Assembly (NCBI RefSeq): GCF_015330165.1
Contig: NZ_JADDXT010000002.1
Coordinates: 3,561,646-3,625,645, forward strand
Direction: 5' to 3'
DNA from: Zobellia roscoffensis
GTDB lineage: Bacteria; Bacteroidota; Bacteroidia; Flavobacteriales; Flavobacteriaceae
Length of the DNA stretch: 64,000 nt
Shown one piece after another: positions 20,426-27,899 of this stretch. A model generated the notes under the pieces. The model worked only from the letters and a program-made list of their open reading frames with translations. It was not told where the DNA came from and did no database searches. The translations under genes were made by a program, and so were the position numbers. Positions within the stretch are counted from its first letter, which is position 1, and every line of letters starts with the position of its first letter.

Positions 20426-20975
20426 AAGTGTCAGATTGAATGTCAATTTGAAAGCAACCAATTTTTGGGCTTTAGTTAAAAAACGTTATTAAACACCGAC
20501 AAAAGAATAAAATAAATCGGTGAACTACGTTAATTTAATGTGTTATTTAATTTTCATCGAAGGTGGTACGTATGTATTCAGCTTGTTGGACGTTGAAAAG
20601 ATGAAAAAATCGTTGAAATGCACATTTTTTTAACGTTATTACTTTTTTATCTGTACGTAGCTGCATTTTTCTAAGGAAAAAAGAGGAATCTAAGATTGTT
20701 AAACGATTAAAACAGAAACTTGGATAATATGTGTGTTAAGAGTGTTGGTTTTTTTAGTTTGACCACTATGTTTTAATGGTTTATTATCTGTGCATATTTC
20801 ATTTAAGAGATAGACGGGTTTTTGCTAAGAGGATTTTTTATAGGTAACAAGCTTTATTAACAATAATTTTAGGAATTTAGTAGTTTGTTAGTGGGAATAG
20901 GTAGGGTTCAATTTTGATTATCATTGGTCTCATTGGTAGTACAAAAGTCATCCTTGATTAATAATTATTTAGATA
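20426..20975. other. 550-bp divergent intergenic region
   Basis: Separates the lipoprotein gene (minus) from the DUF2264 gene (plus). It holds the second copy of the shared upstream element (20614-20631). It is very AT-rich. No small ORF, RNA gene or clear promoter box was recognised. Confidence 0.5.
20614..20631 (-). promoter_or_regulatory. shared upstream element, copy 2
   Basis: The minus-strand core ATGTGCATTTCA after an A-run matches copy 1 at 14202-14221. It lies about 190-205 bp upstream of the 18338-20425 gene start. It could equally act on the divergent DUF2264 gene. Confidence 0.3.
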
Positions 20976-22463
20976 ATGCGAAAGAAAAAAAAAAATCTTA
21001 TACTTTTTTTAGTCATTCTTTTATTAGGTGTATCAGTTTACTATTGGCGATTACAAAGGGTTAAAGTTGATAATTGGGAAAACAATATATCGACTTTTGA
21101 AAATGCAGAGTCTTATGATAAAGAAGTTAAAACTATTTTTCTTGATACGCTTTCGTATTCTCCGCGTGAACGGTTTAAAGAGTTATTTAAGTATTTCTTT
21201 AAAGGGTATCAGGAGTATAAGTCTAAGAATGGGGCTTTGGTTTATTATCCAGGGGAATTTAGTGGTGGCGGTCAAAGTATTAATGCTTTAGAAGGTTTTG
21301 CCCGATTCTTTCCCTTAGGATGCTCATATATTTTGAACACCCAAAATGCTTCGATTTTTATTGATGATCAATTAATTAATGTTTCTGAACAGTTAAGGAA
21401 TGCGGTGTTAATAGGGACCGATCCAGTATCAAAAGAGTATTGGGGGCAAATAGGGAATCGCGATCAAAAAATGGCTGAGGCTGCAGATATTGCTTTAGGG
21501 CTTTGGATTTCAAAAGATTTTATCTGGAATACATTTGATGAAGACGAAAAGAGACAAATTTATAGGTGGTTAATGGAGATTAGAGGAAAAACCCATGGGG
21601 ATAATAATTGGAACTTATTTCCAGTGATGGTAGTAAAATCTTTAGAGGCCCTCGGTATGATCGAGCAAGAAGACGTAGAATTCGCTAATAAAAAATTTGA
21701 ACGTTATTTAAAAAAAGATTATATAGGTAATGGGTGGTTCAAGGATGGTGAAGCTCCTCCGGATTATTACAATGCATGGGCTATACAGTATTGTTTATTT
21801 TGGATGAACCAAATGCATCCAGATTTCCATTCGGAATTTATTATTAAGACCAATGCAGATTTTTCCGAGTTTTTTAAACATTTTTTCGGGTCAAAGGGTT
21901 TTCCTATGATGGGGCGCAGTGTTTGTTATCGAATGGCTGCTCCATCGCCAATTATTGCTGGCTCATTGTTAAATCAAGAAGTAGTATCTTCTGGAGAAGC
22001 CTTACGGGCATTGGATTATACTTGGTCTTATTTTATTTCGAATGAAGCTGTTTCCGGAGGAAAGGTGACTCAAGGCTTTTATTCGGACGACTTGAGCATT
22101 CTTAATTCGTATTCTGGGGCAGGTAGTTGTCTTTGGTCTTTAAGGTCCCTTATTACTGCCTTTTATGTGGATGCTAAAATAAACCTATTGGATGCGGAAC
22201 CGCAAAAGTTACCTGTAGAAATAGGGGACTTTGAAGTAAGGAATGAGAAAATCAATTGGATTATAGGCGGAGTTCAGAAAACAGGTGTGATTACCTTGGA
22301 GATTTTATCGAATCCCTTGGGTCCTATTAATGAACTTGAATCTTACTCAGATTGGGATGCTTTTTTGGAGACACTTTGGCAGTATCCCCATAGACCTAAC
22401 AATAAAAAAGCATTGTATAAAAATAGATTTTATACAAATGAAAATACACTTTTTAAAAAGTAA
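20976..22463 (+). CDS. DUF2264-family protein, membrane-anchored (putative glycoside hydrolase-like)
   Basis: 495 residues. A basic start and one membrane helix (LILFLVILLLGVSVYYW) suggest a type II anchor with the enzyme outside. The DUF2264 family is recognisable from EGFARFFP (106-113), GTDPVSKEYWG (147-157), DNNWNLFPVMVVKSLEALG, GWFKDGEAPPDYYNAW and MGRSVCYR. The fold is expected to be an (alpha/alpha) toroid, as in uronyl hydrolases and heparinase-like enzymes. From memory, some DUF2264 proteins have been placed in a glycoside hydrolase family acting on uronic-acid sugars, and I cannot verify this here. The context of an acidic polysaccharide locus fits. Codons 3-7 contain a run of eleven A (20985-20995). 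It faces opposite to its neighbours and shares a bidirectional terminator with the next gene. Confidence 0.78.
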   Translation: MRKKKKNLILFLVILLLGVSVYYWRLQRVKVDNWENNISTFENAESYDKEVKTIFLDTLSYSPRERFKELFKYFFKGYQEYKSKNGALVYYPGEFSGGGQSINALEGFARFFPLGCSYILNTQNASIFIDDQLINVSEQLRNAVLIGTDPVSKEYWGQIGNRDQKMAEAADIALGLWISKDFIWNTFDEDEKRQIYRWLMEIRGKTHGDNNWNLFPVMVVKSLEALGMIEQEDVEFANKKFERYLKKDYIGNGWFKDGEAPPDYYNAWAIQYCLFWMNQMHPDFHSEFIIKTNADFSEFFKHFFGSKGFPMMGRSVCYRMAAPSPIIAGSLLNQEVVSSGEALRALDYTWSYFISNEAVSGGKVTQGFYSDDLSILNSYSGAGSCLWSLRSLITAFYVDAKINLLDAEPQKLPVEIGDFEVRNEKINWIIGGVQKTGVITLEILSNPLGPINELESYSDWDAFLETLWQYPHRPNNKKALYKNRFYTNENTLFKK

Positions 22464-22513
22464 TGGATGAAGCTGTTACTGGTATGTATGTGCAGCTGTT
22501 CATCATTTAAAGT

Positions 22514-22544
22514 AAAAGGCTCGATATTTAATATCGAGCCTTTT
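22514..22544. terminator. bidirectional terminator between convergent genes
   Basis: A 14-bp perfect stem (22514-22527 with 22531-22544) and a 3-base loop, with A4 on the left and T4 on the right. It serves the DUF2264 gene (plus) and the UDP-glucuronate epimerase gene (minus). Confidence 0.88.
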
Positions 22545-22577
22545 ATTTGTCTATAGGTGGAAAAATAAAATATGCTC

Positions 22578-23591
22578 TTATGCGTAATAATCGCTATACC
22601 ATTCCACAAATTTTTGAACTCCATTCTTGACTGATGTATTGGGTTGGTAATCATAGTCTCTAATCAAATCATCTACATCGGCCCAAGTACGTTCAACATC
22701 TCCAGGTTGCATCGGCATAAGCTCTTTCTCTGCTTTTTGCCCCATACTAGATTCAATAGCTTCAATAAAGTCGTTGAGTTTTACTGCATCGTTATTGCCA
22801 ATATTGTATACTTTATACAAATCACGATTTTCTGTAGATTTCGTAAGTATGCGTACAACACCTTCAACTATATCGTCCACGTAGGTAAAGTCTCTTTCCA
22901 TCTTGCCGTGGTTGAAAACTTTTATGGGATTTCCATTCGCTATAGCATCAGTAAAAAGAAACAAGGCCATATCCGGTCTTCCCCAAGGTCCGTAAACAGT
23001 GAAGAAACGAAGTCCCGTTGTTGGAATATTGAACAAATGACTATAGGTATGCGCCATCAATTCATTGCTTTTTTTGCTTGCTGCGTAAAGGCTTATTGGA
23101 TGGTCCACACTATCTGATGTAGAAAAAGGTATTTTTTCGTTCAAACCATAAACACTAGAACTACTAGCGTAAACTAGATGCTCTATTTTATTATGTCTGC
23201 AACATTCCAGCAGATTCAAATAACCAACAATGTTACTATCGATATAAGTTTCGGGGTTTTCTATGCTGTAACGAACACCAGCTTGAGCTGCTAAATTACA
23301 TACCCTGTTAATTTTTTCATTTTTGAAAAGTAGAGGCAATGCTTCTCTGTCCTCCAAGTTCATGCGAACGAAAGCAAATTTTTCACCATAAATAGAACCG
23401 AAACATTTTTCGTTGAAAATCTTGGCATCACTTTGATTGATACCTAATTGTTTTAAGCGAGCATATTTAAGGTTTACATCATAATAGTCGTTCACGTTGT
23501 CAAGCCCTATAACTTCGTATCCTTTTTTAAGCAGTTTTTCACAGAGATGATATCCTATAAAGCCAGCTGCGCCGGTGACAAGAATTTTCAT
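22578..23591 (-). CDS. UDP-glucuronate 4-epimerase
   Basis: 337 residues, extended SDR. KILVTGAAGFIGYHLCEKLL is the NAD loop. The stretch GLDNVNDYYDVNLKYARLKQ is the hallmark of the CapI/LspL-type UDP-glucuronate 4-epimerase branch. The catalytic YASSSSVYG and SLYAASKKSNE (YxxxK) follow. It converts UDP-GlcA to UDP-GalA. It overlaps the stop-start of the UDP-glucose dehydrogenase gene by 4 bp (ATGA at 23588-23591), so substrate supply and use are coupled in one operon. Confidence 0.9.
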   Translation of the reverse strand: MKILVTGAAGFIGYHLCEKLLKKGYEVIGLDNVNDYYDVNLKYARLKQLGINQSDAKIFNEKCFGSIYGEKFAFVRMNLEDREALPLLFKNEKINRVCNLAAQAGVRYSIENPETYIDSNIVGYLNLLECCRHNKIEHLVYASSSSVYGLNEKIPFSTSDSVDHPISLYAASKKSNELMAHTYSHLFNIPTTGLRFFTVYGPWGRPDMALFLFTDAIANGNPIKVFNHGKMERDFTYVDDIVEGVVRILTKSTENRDLYKVYNIGNNDAVKLNDFIEAIESSMGQKAEKELMPMQPGDVERTWADVDDLIRDYDYQPNTSVKNGVQKFVEWYSDYYA

Positions 23592-25012
23592 GATTGTCCT
23601 ATTTTATAATATTGAAAGCCTTTTGCTTCCATATCTTCTTTTGATAATAAACGACGACCATCAAATACGAAAGCTGGTTTCAACATTTTTTTGAATATGG
23701 TTTCCCAAGAATAGGCTTTAAATTCATCCCATTCTGTTAAAATTGCAATAGCATGGGCATCTTGTACCGCATCCATAGGGTCGGTAACTACAGTCAAAAG
23801 TTTTCTGTTTTCCTCTGGAGACCTAGTTTCTAGGTAATCTAAATCTGCGTAGATTCGGTCTGCCGATACTTTTGGGTCGTAAACTACGATTTCCGCTTTT
23901 TCCTCTAACAAGGCATCTGCTATGTTAATAGCTGCTGATTCTCTGGTGTCATTAGTGTCTTTCTTAAACGCCCATCCAAAGAAGACTATTTTTTTGCCAG
24001 AAACGGTATTATATAAAGTAGATATTATATTTTCGGCAAATCGTCTTTTTTGGTAATCGTTCATTATAATTACCTGCTCCCAATAGTCTGCAACCTCATT
24101 TAAACCAAAACTTCTTGAAATATAAACTAGGTTTAAAATGTCTTTTTGAAAGCAAGATCCACCAAAACCTACTGAGGCATTAAGGAATTTTGGTCCAATT
24201 CGACTATCAGTTCCGATTGCTCTTGAAACTTCTGCAACATTTGCATCTGTTCGCTCACACAAGGCCGAAATAGCATTAATGGAAGAAACTCTTTGCGCCA
24301 AAAATGCATTGGCAACTAATTTGGACAGTTCTGAAGACCAAACATTGGTTTGTAGTATGCGTTCTTTTGGCAGCCAATGGGCATAAATTGAACTCAAGGT
24401 GTCTTTGGCCTCTTGACCTGATGGGGTTTCATCGCCACCAATTAATACACGATCCGCCTTTAAAAGGTCTTCAACAGCTGTTCCTTCTGCTAAAAATTCA
24501 GGGTTGGATAGTATTTCAAACTTGACCCCGTTACCTGTATTCTCTAAAATACTTTTTATTGCACTAGCAGTTCTAACTGGTAAAGTAGATTTTTCTACCA
24601 CTATCTTATCACTTTTGGCTACTTTGGCAATATTTCGAGCACAGAGCTCAACAAATTTTAAATCTGCAGCTTGTCCTTTTCCTTTTCCGTATGTTTTTGT
24701 TGGCGTATTTACCGATATGAAAATAATTTCGGCTTCGTCTATAGCTTTATCTACTTCAGTGGAGAAAAAAAGGTTTTTACCTCTTGTCCTTTCCACAATT
24801 TCTTTAAGTCCTGGTTCGTAAACCGGTAAATTGTCTAGGTCAGAATCATTCCATTGGTCAATTCTAGCTTGGTTAATGTCTACAACCGTTACGGTAATTT
24901 CAGGACATTGGCTAGCAATAACGGACATTGTTGGTCCACCTACATATCCTGCTCCAATGCAGCATATTTTATTTACTTTTTTCATGACTGGGTTCATTTT
25001 ATTAGGTTGCAA
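23588..25012 (-). CDS. ugd: UDP-glucose 6-dehydrogenase
   Basis: 474 residues, of the longer type that resembles animal and plant UGDH. The NAD site is ICCIGAGYVGGPTMSVIA with VVDINQARIDQWN. The catalytic Cys lies in GFGGSCFQKDILNLVYI. The C-terminal UDP-binding part carries FFGWAFKKDTNDTRESAAIN. It oxidises UDP-glucose to UDP-glucuronate, the precursor for both the 4-epimerase downstream and the UDP-xylose synthase encoded divergently at 25388. Starts at residues 6 (24997) or 10 (24985, MKKVNKICC) are equally possible. The latter sits closest to the conserved fold. Confidence 0.92.
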   Translation of the reverse strand: MQPNKMNPVMKKVNKICCIGAGYVGGPTMSVIASQCPEITVTVVDINQARIDQWNDSDLDNLPVYEPGLKEIVERTRGKNLFFSTEVDKAIDEAEIIFISVNTPTKTYGKGKGQAADLKFVELCARNIAKVAKSDKIVVEKSTLPVRTASAIKSILENTGNGVKFEILSNPEFLAEGTAVEDLLKADRVLIGGDETPSGQEAKDTLSSIYAHWLPKERILQTNVWSSELSKLVANAFLAQRVSSINAISALCERTDANVAEVSRAIGTDSRIGPKFLNASVGFGGSCFQKDILNLVYISRSFGLNEVADYWEQVIIMNDYQKRRFAENIISTLYNTVSGKKIVFFGWAFKKDTNDTRESAAINIADALLEEKAEIVVYDPKVSADRIYADLDYLETRSPEENRKLLTVVTDPMDAVQDAHAIAILTEWDEFKAYSWETIFKKMLKPAFVFDGRRLLSKEDMEAKGFQYYKIGQS

Positions 25013-25028
25013 AGATTACTAAATAACT

Positions 25029-25036
25029 CAAAACTA
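25029..25036 (-). promoter_or_regulatory. candidate -7 element for ugd
   Basis: Minus-strand TAGTTTTG fits TAnnTTTG, but lies only 17 bp upstream of the first possible ATG (25012) and 44 bp upstream of the ATG at 24985. The latter start would fit it better. No -33 TTG lies at normal spacing. Confidence 0.25.
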
Positions 25037-25227
25037 CCTTACATTTTTTCGTCTAAAAAGATTTAATTCAAGATTATGTGTTCAAACAGGCGGTTATTTA
25101 ACGATGTCTTACTATTAATATTAGGAAATATTACAATTTATAAAGACTGTAATTGTTGATAATCACTAATTGTACGAAATTATATACGAAGAAGATGTTG
25201 AATAAGACTATGAGCCTTTCATCTTAT

Positions 25228-25235
25228 TATATTTG
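25228..25235 (+). promoter_or_regulatory. candidate -7 element for the UDP-xylose synthase gene
   Basis: TATATTTG matches TAnnTTTG exactly. A TTG at 25198-25200 lies a little far upstream (27 bp) for a -33 element. The implied leader is about 145 nt. A weaker TATATTCG at 25287-25294 with TTTG at 25267-25270 is an alternative. Confidence 0.35.
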
Positions 25236-25387
25236 AAGTTCATAGCTTTTTGATAAAAAATAACCTTTTGTTTAAACCATTGTATTTATATTCGTGGAAA
25301 TTATTACACCAAACTATTCATAAATTATTCCGGGTTCTCAGTACAGAAGTCTCTGGCGCTGACTAAACGGATGACTAAATGTAAGAA

Positions 25388-26374
25388 ATGAAGAAAATAC
25401 TGATTACTGGGGCAGCGGGTTTCTTAGGTTCTCACTTGTGTGACCGGTTCATAAAAGAAGGTTACTATGTTATTGCCATGGATAACCTTATAACTGGTGA
25501 TTTACGCAATATTGAGCATTTGTTCAAGTTAGAGAATTTTGAATTTTACCACCATGACGTCACTAAATTTGTAAGTGTTCCAGGGAAGTTGGATTATATT
25601 TTACATTTTGCCTCGCCTGCCAGTCCTATTGATTATTTGAAAATCCCAATTCAGACTTTAAAGGTGGGTGCATTGGGAACTCATAATCTTTTGGGCTTGG
25701 CGAAAGTTAAGAATGCCAGAATACTAATCGCGTCTACTTCGGAAATATACGGAGACCCTTTAGTTCACCCTCAGACAGAAGAGTATTATGGTAATGTAAA
25801 CACTATTGGACCAAGAGGTGTGTATGATGAAGCAAAAAGGTTTCAGGAGTCAATTACAATGGCTTATCATCGTTTTCATGGTTTAGAAACCCGTATTGTG
25901 AGAATTTTTAATACGTATGGGCCTAGAATGCGTTTAAATGACGGTAGGGTAATACCTGCATTTATTGGTCAGGCGTTAAGAGGTGAAGATTTGACCGTAT
26001 TTGGAGACGGAAGCCAAACTCGTTCATTTTGTTATGTAGATGATGAAGTGGAAGGGATTTATCGACTCTTACTTAGCGATTATCCAATGCCAGTAAACAT
26101 TGGTAATCCCCATGAGATTACGATTAAAGATTTTGCGGAGGAAATCGTAAAGTTGACGGGTACAGATCAAAAAGTAATATACAAAGCATTACCGCAAGAT
26201 GATCCAATGCAGCGACAACCAGATATTTCAAAAGCTAAAGATATTTTAGGCTGGGAGCCTAAAGTGTCTAGATCAGAAGGAATGAAAAAGACGTATGAAT
26301 ACTTCAAATCATTACCCGAAGAAGAGTTGTACAAAAAAGAACATAAAGATTTTAAAGATTATAATAGAATCTAA
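25388..26374 (+). CDS. uxs: UDP-glucuronate decarboxylase (UDP-xylose synthase)
   Basis: 328 residues, SDR fold. The family is clear from ILITGAAGFLGSHLCDRFI, the decarboxylase signature HFASPASPIDYLKIPIQTLK, STSEIYGDPLVHPQTE, the catalytic GVYDEAKRFQE (YxxxK) and RIFNTYGPRM. It turns UDP-glucuronate into UDP-xylose in the cytoplasm. It is monocistronic, transcribed away from ugd, and ends in a terminator. It implies xylose, or a sugar derived from it, in the polymer. Confidence 0.93.
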   Translation: MKKILITGAAGFLGSHLCDRFIKEGYYVIAMDNLITGDLRNIEHLFKLENFEFYHHDVTKFVSVPGKLDYILHFASPASPIDYLKIPIQTLKVGALGTHNLLGLAKVKNARILIASTSEIYGDPLVHPQTEEYYGNVNTIGPRGVYDEAKRFQESITMAYHRFHGLETRIVRIFNTYGPRMRLNDGRVIPAFIGQALRGEDLTVFGDGSQTRSFCYVDDEVEGIYRLLLSDYPMPVNIGNPHEITIKDFAEEIVKLTGTDQKVIYKALPQDDPMQRQPDISKAKDILGWEPKVSRSEGMKKTYEYFKSLPEEELYKKEHKDFKDYNRI

Positions 26375-26394
26375 TCTGTTTAAAGTGATAAATT

Positions 26395-26438
26395 AAGGAG
26401 CAATCGAAAAAAATAGATTTGCTCCTTCTTTTTTTTGG
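26395..26438 (+). terminator. rho-independent terminator of uxs
   Basis: A 9-bp stem AAGGAGCAA/TTGCTCCTT with an extended loop, followed by a tract of T with one C (26428-26436). It lies 20 bp past the uxs stop. Confidence 0.75.
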
Positions 26439-26694
26439 TATAAGTATTTGATTTTTAGTTTTTAGTACAATTTTTACCCGCTTGTAGGAGTGGTTAAGGT
26501 TTGAAAATCAAATCTATTTTTTGGTTTATAACGTAGTTATGGTAATCTAAGCTGAATTGATAGTTTATGATGTTAGTGCTATTAGCCGAATTTTTGAGGC
26601 GTACAACAAAATTAATTAAGTGTTTAAATGTTAGGGTTTAGTTTTGTATTCTGTAATCAAAAAGAACTTTTTAGTAATTTTTAGATTATATTTA

Positions 26695-26702
26695 TATGTT
26701 TG
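26695..26702 (+). promoter_or_regulatory. candidate -7 element of the aminotransferase-dehydratase-Wza-Wzc operon
   Basis: TATGTTTG matches TAnnTTTG, 63 bp upstream of the TTG start at 26765. No perfect -33 TTTG is found at 19-23 bp, only a T-rich stretch. Confidence 0.4.
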
Positions 26703-26764
26703 GCCGTCGGTTATGAAAAACCTAGGCAACCCCCAAACGAAAAAGAACTAAAAACCAATTTTAA

Positions 26765-27895
26765 TTGAAAACTATTACTAGAGATAAGATATGGCTGTCT
26801 TCACCGCATATGGGTGGGGGTGAACAAAAATATGTTCAAGAGGCCTTTGATACCAATTGGGTTGCTCCATTGGGACCTAATGTAGATAACTTTGAAAAAT
26901 CTATAAATCAGTTTGTAGGAGGTAATGTCCATGTAGCAGCACTTAGTTCAGGTACGGCTGCCATTCATTTGGCATTGGAACTGTTAGGTGTAACTAAAGG
27001 AGATGAAGTAATCTGTCAAAGTTTTACTTTTTCTGCATCAGCCAATCCTATTATGTACCTCGGTGCAACACCTATTTTTGTAGATAGTGAAAAGGATACT
27101 TGGAATATTTCTCCAGAATTACTTGAGAAAGCTATAAAAGATAGAATTTCAAACGGCAAAAAACCAAAAGCAATTGTAGCCGTTCACTTATATGGTATGC
27201 CCTATAAAGTAGAAGAAATCACTCAGGTTTCTAAGAAGTACGATATCCCTGTAGTTGAAGATAGTGCAGAAGCACTCGGAAGTAGTTTTAAGAATGAAAA
27301 GTGCGGTACTTTTGGCACAATAGGAATTTTATCCTTTAATGGAAATAAGATTATAACAACTTCTGGGGGCGGCGCTTTGATAGCTCAAGAAGAAACTGTT
27401 AAGAAAAAAGCAGTTTTTTTAGCAACTCAGGCCAGGGATGATGCACCCCATTACCAGCATTCCTCTGTGGGATATAATTATAGGATGAGTAATATCCTTG
27501 CAGGTATTGGTCGTGGTCAAATGGAAGTACTACAAAATCGAGTTAATCAAAGAAGATTTAATTTCGATTTCTATAAAAAGCATCTTGCGCATCTTCCGGA
27601 AATAGAGTTTTTAGAAGAATCGAATGCATATTACAGCAATAGATGGTTGACCTGCATTTTGACACCTTCTTTTGCGATTAGAGAAAAAATACGTCTTGCT
27701 CTTCTGGAAGACGATGTTGAATCAAGACCTTTGTGGAAGCCAATGCATTTGCAACCGGTTTTTGCTAAATTCCCTCACTATAGTGATGGTACATCTGAAG
27801 ACCTTTTTAATCGAGGACTATGTTTGCCTAGTGGCTCTAATCTTTCACAAGCCGATTTAGAAAGAATAGTGGAGCTTATTCTAACCAAAATTTAA
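26765..27895 (+). CDS. DegT/DnrJ/EryC1/StrS-family aminotransferase (PglE-like)
   Basis: 376 residues. The start is a TTG, chosen because a stop codon (TAA, 26762-26764) directly precedes it and the next in-frame Met (residue 16) would cut into conserved sequence (KIWLSSPHMGGGEQKYVQEA). PLP-enzyme landmarks are ALSSGTAAIHLAL, VVEDSAEALGSSF and the Schiff-base Lys195 in SFNGNKIITTSGGG. It transaminates a UDP-4-keto-6-deoxy sugar, as PglE does to make UDP-4-amino-4,6-dideoxy-GlcNAc (bacillosamine path). The 4,6-dehydratase that would supply the keto sugar starts 4 bp downstream. No PglD acetyltransferase is in the window. Confidence 0.88.
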   Translation: MKTITRDKIWLSSPHMGGGEQKYVQEAFDTNWVAPLGPNVDNFEKSINQFVGGNVHVAALSSGTAAIHLALELLGVTKGDEVICQSFTFSASANPIMYLGATPIFVDSEKDTWNISPELLEKAIKDRISNGKKPKAIVAVHLYGMPYKVEEITQVSKKYDIPVVEDSAEALGSSFKNEKCGTFGTIGILSFNGNKIITTSGGGALIAQEETVKKKAVFLATQARDDAPHYQHSSVGYNYRMSNILAGIGRGQMEVLQNRVNQRRFNFDFYKKHLAHLPEIEFLEESNAYYSNRWLTCILTPSFAIREKIRLALLEDDVESRPLWKPMHLQPVFAKFPHYSDGTSEDLFNRGLCLPSGSNLSQADLERIVELILTKI

Positions 27896-27899
27896 TCTG

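Larger units (their letters stand above)
25013..25387. other. 375-bp divergent intergenic region
   Basis: Promoter region for the ugd operon (minus) and the UDP-xylose synthase gene (plus). Candidate -7 boxes are noted at 25029-25036 and 25228-25235. No gene is seen. Confidence 0.5.
26375..26764. other. 390-bp intergenic region
   Basis: Begins with the uxs terminator (26395-26438). The rest is AT-rich. A -7-like box at 26695-26702 precedes the aminotransferase gene. A GTTTGG/CCAAAC inverted pair (26698-26703 and 26733-26738) frames its presumed leader. No gene was recognised. Confidence 0.5.

Noticed and set aside
20426..20461. Twelve-residue N-terminal extension of the 18338 lipoprotein
   Set aside because: It would place extra residues before a complete lipoprotein signal. 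The ATG at 20425 gives Cys at position 24, the same as the paralogue.
22644..23117. 157-residue plus-strand frame opposite the UDP-glucuronate 4-epimerase
   Set aside because: It lies wholly inside a confidently identified gene on the other strand and shows no domain or signal; it is a shadow frame.
26698..26738. Inverted pair GTTTGG/CCAAAC as a riboswitch or structured leader
   Set aside because: It overlaps the candidate -7 element, is short with a long loop, and matches no riboswitch that I recognise.
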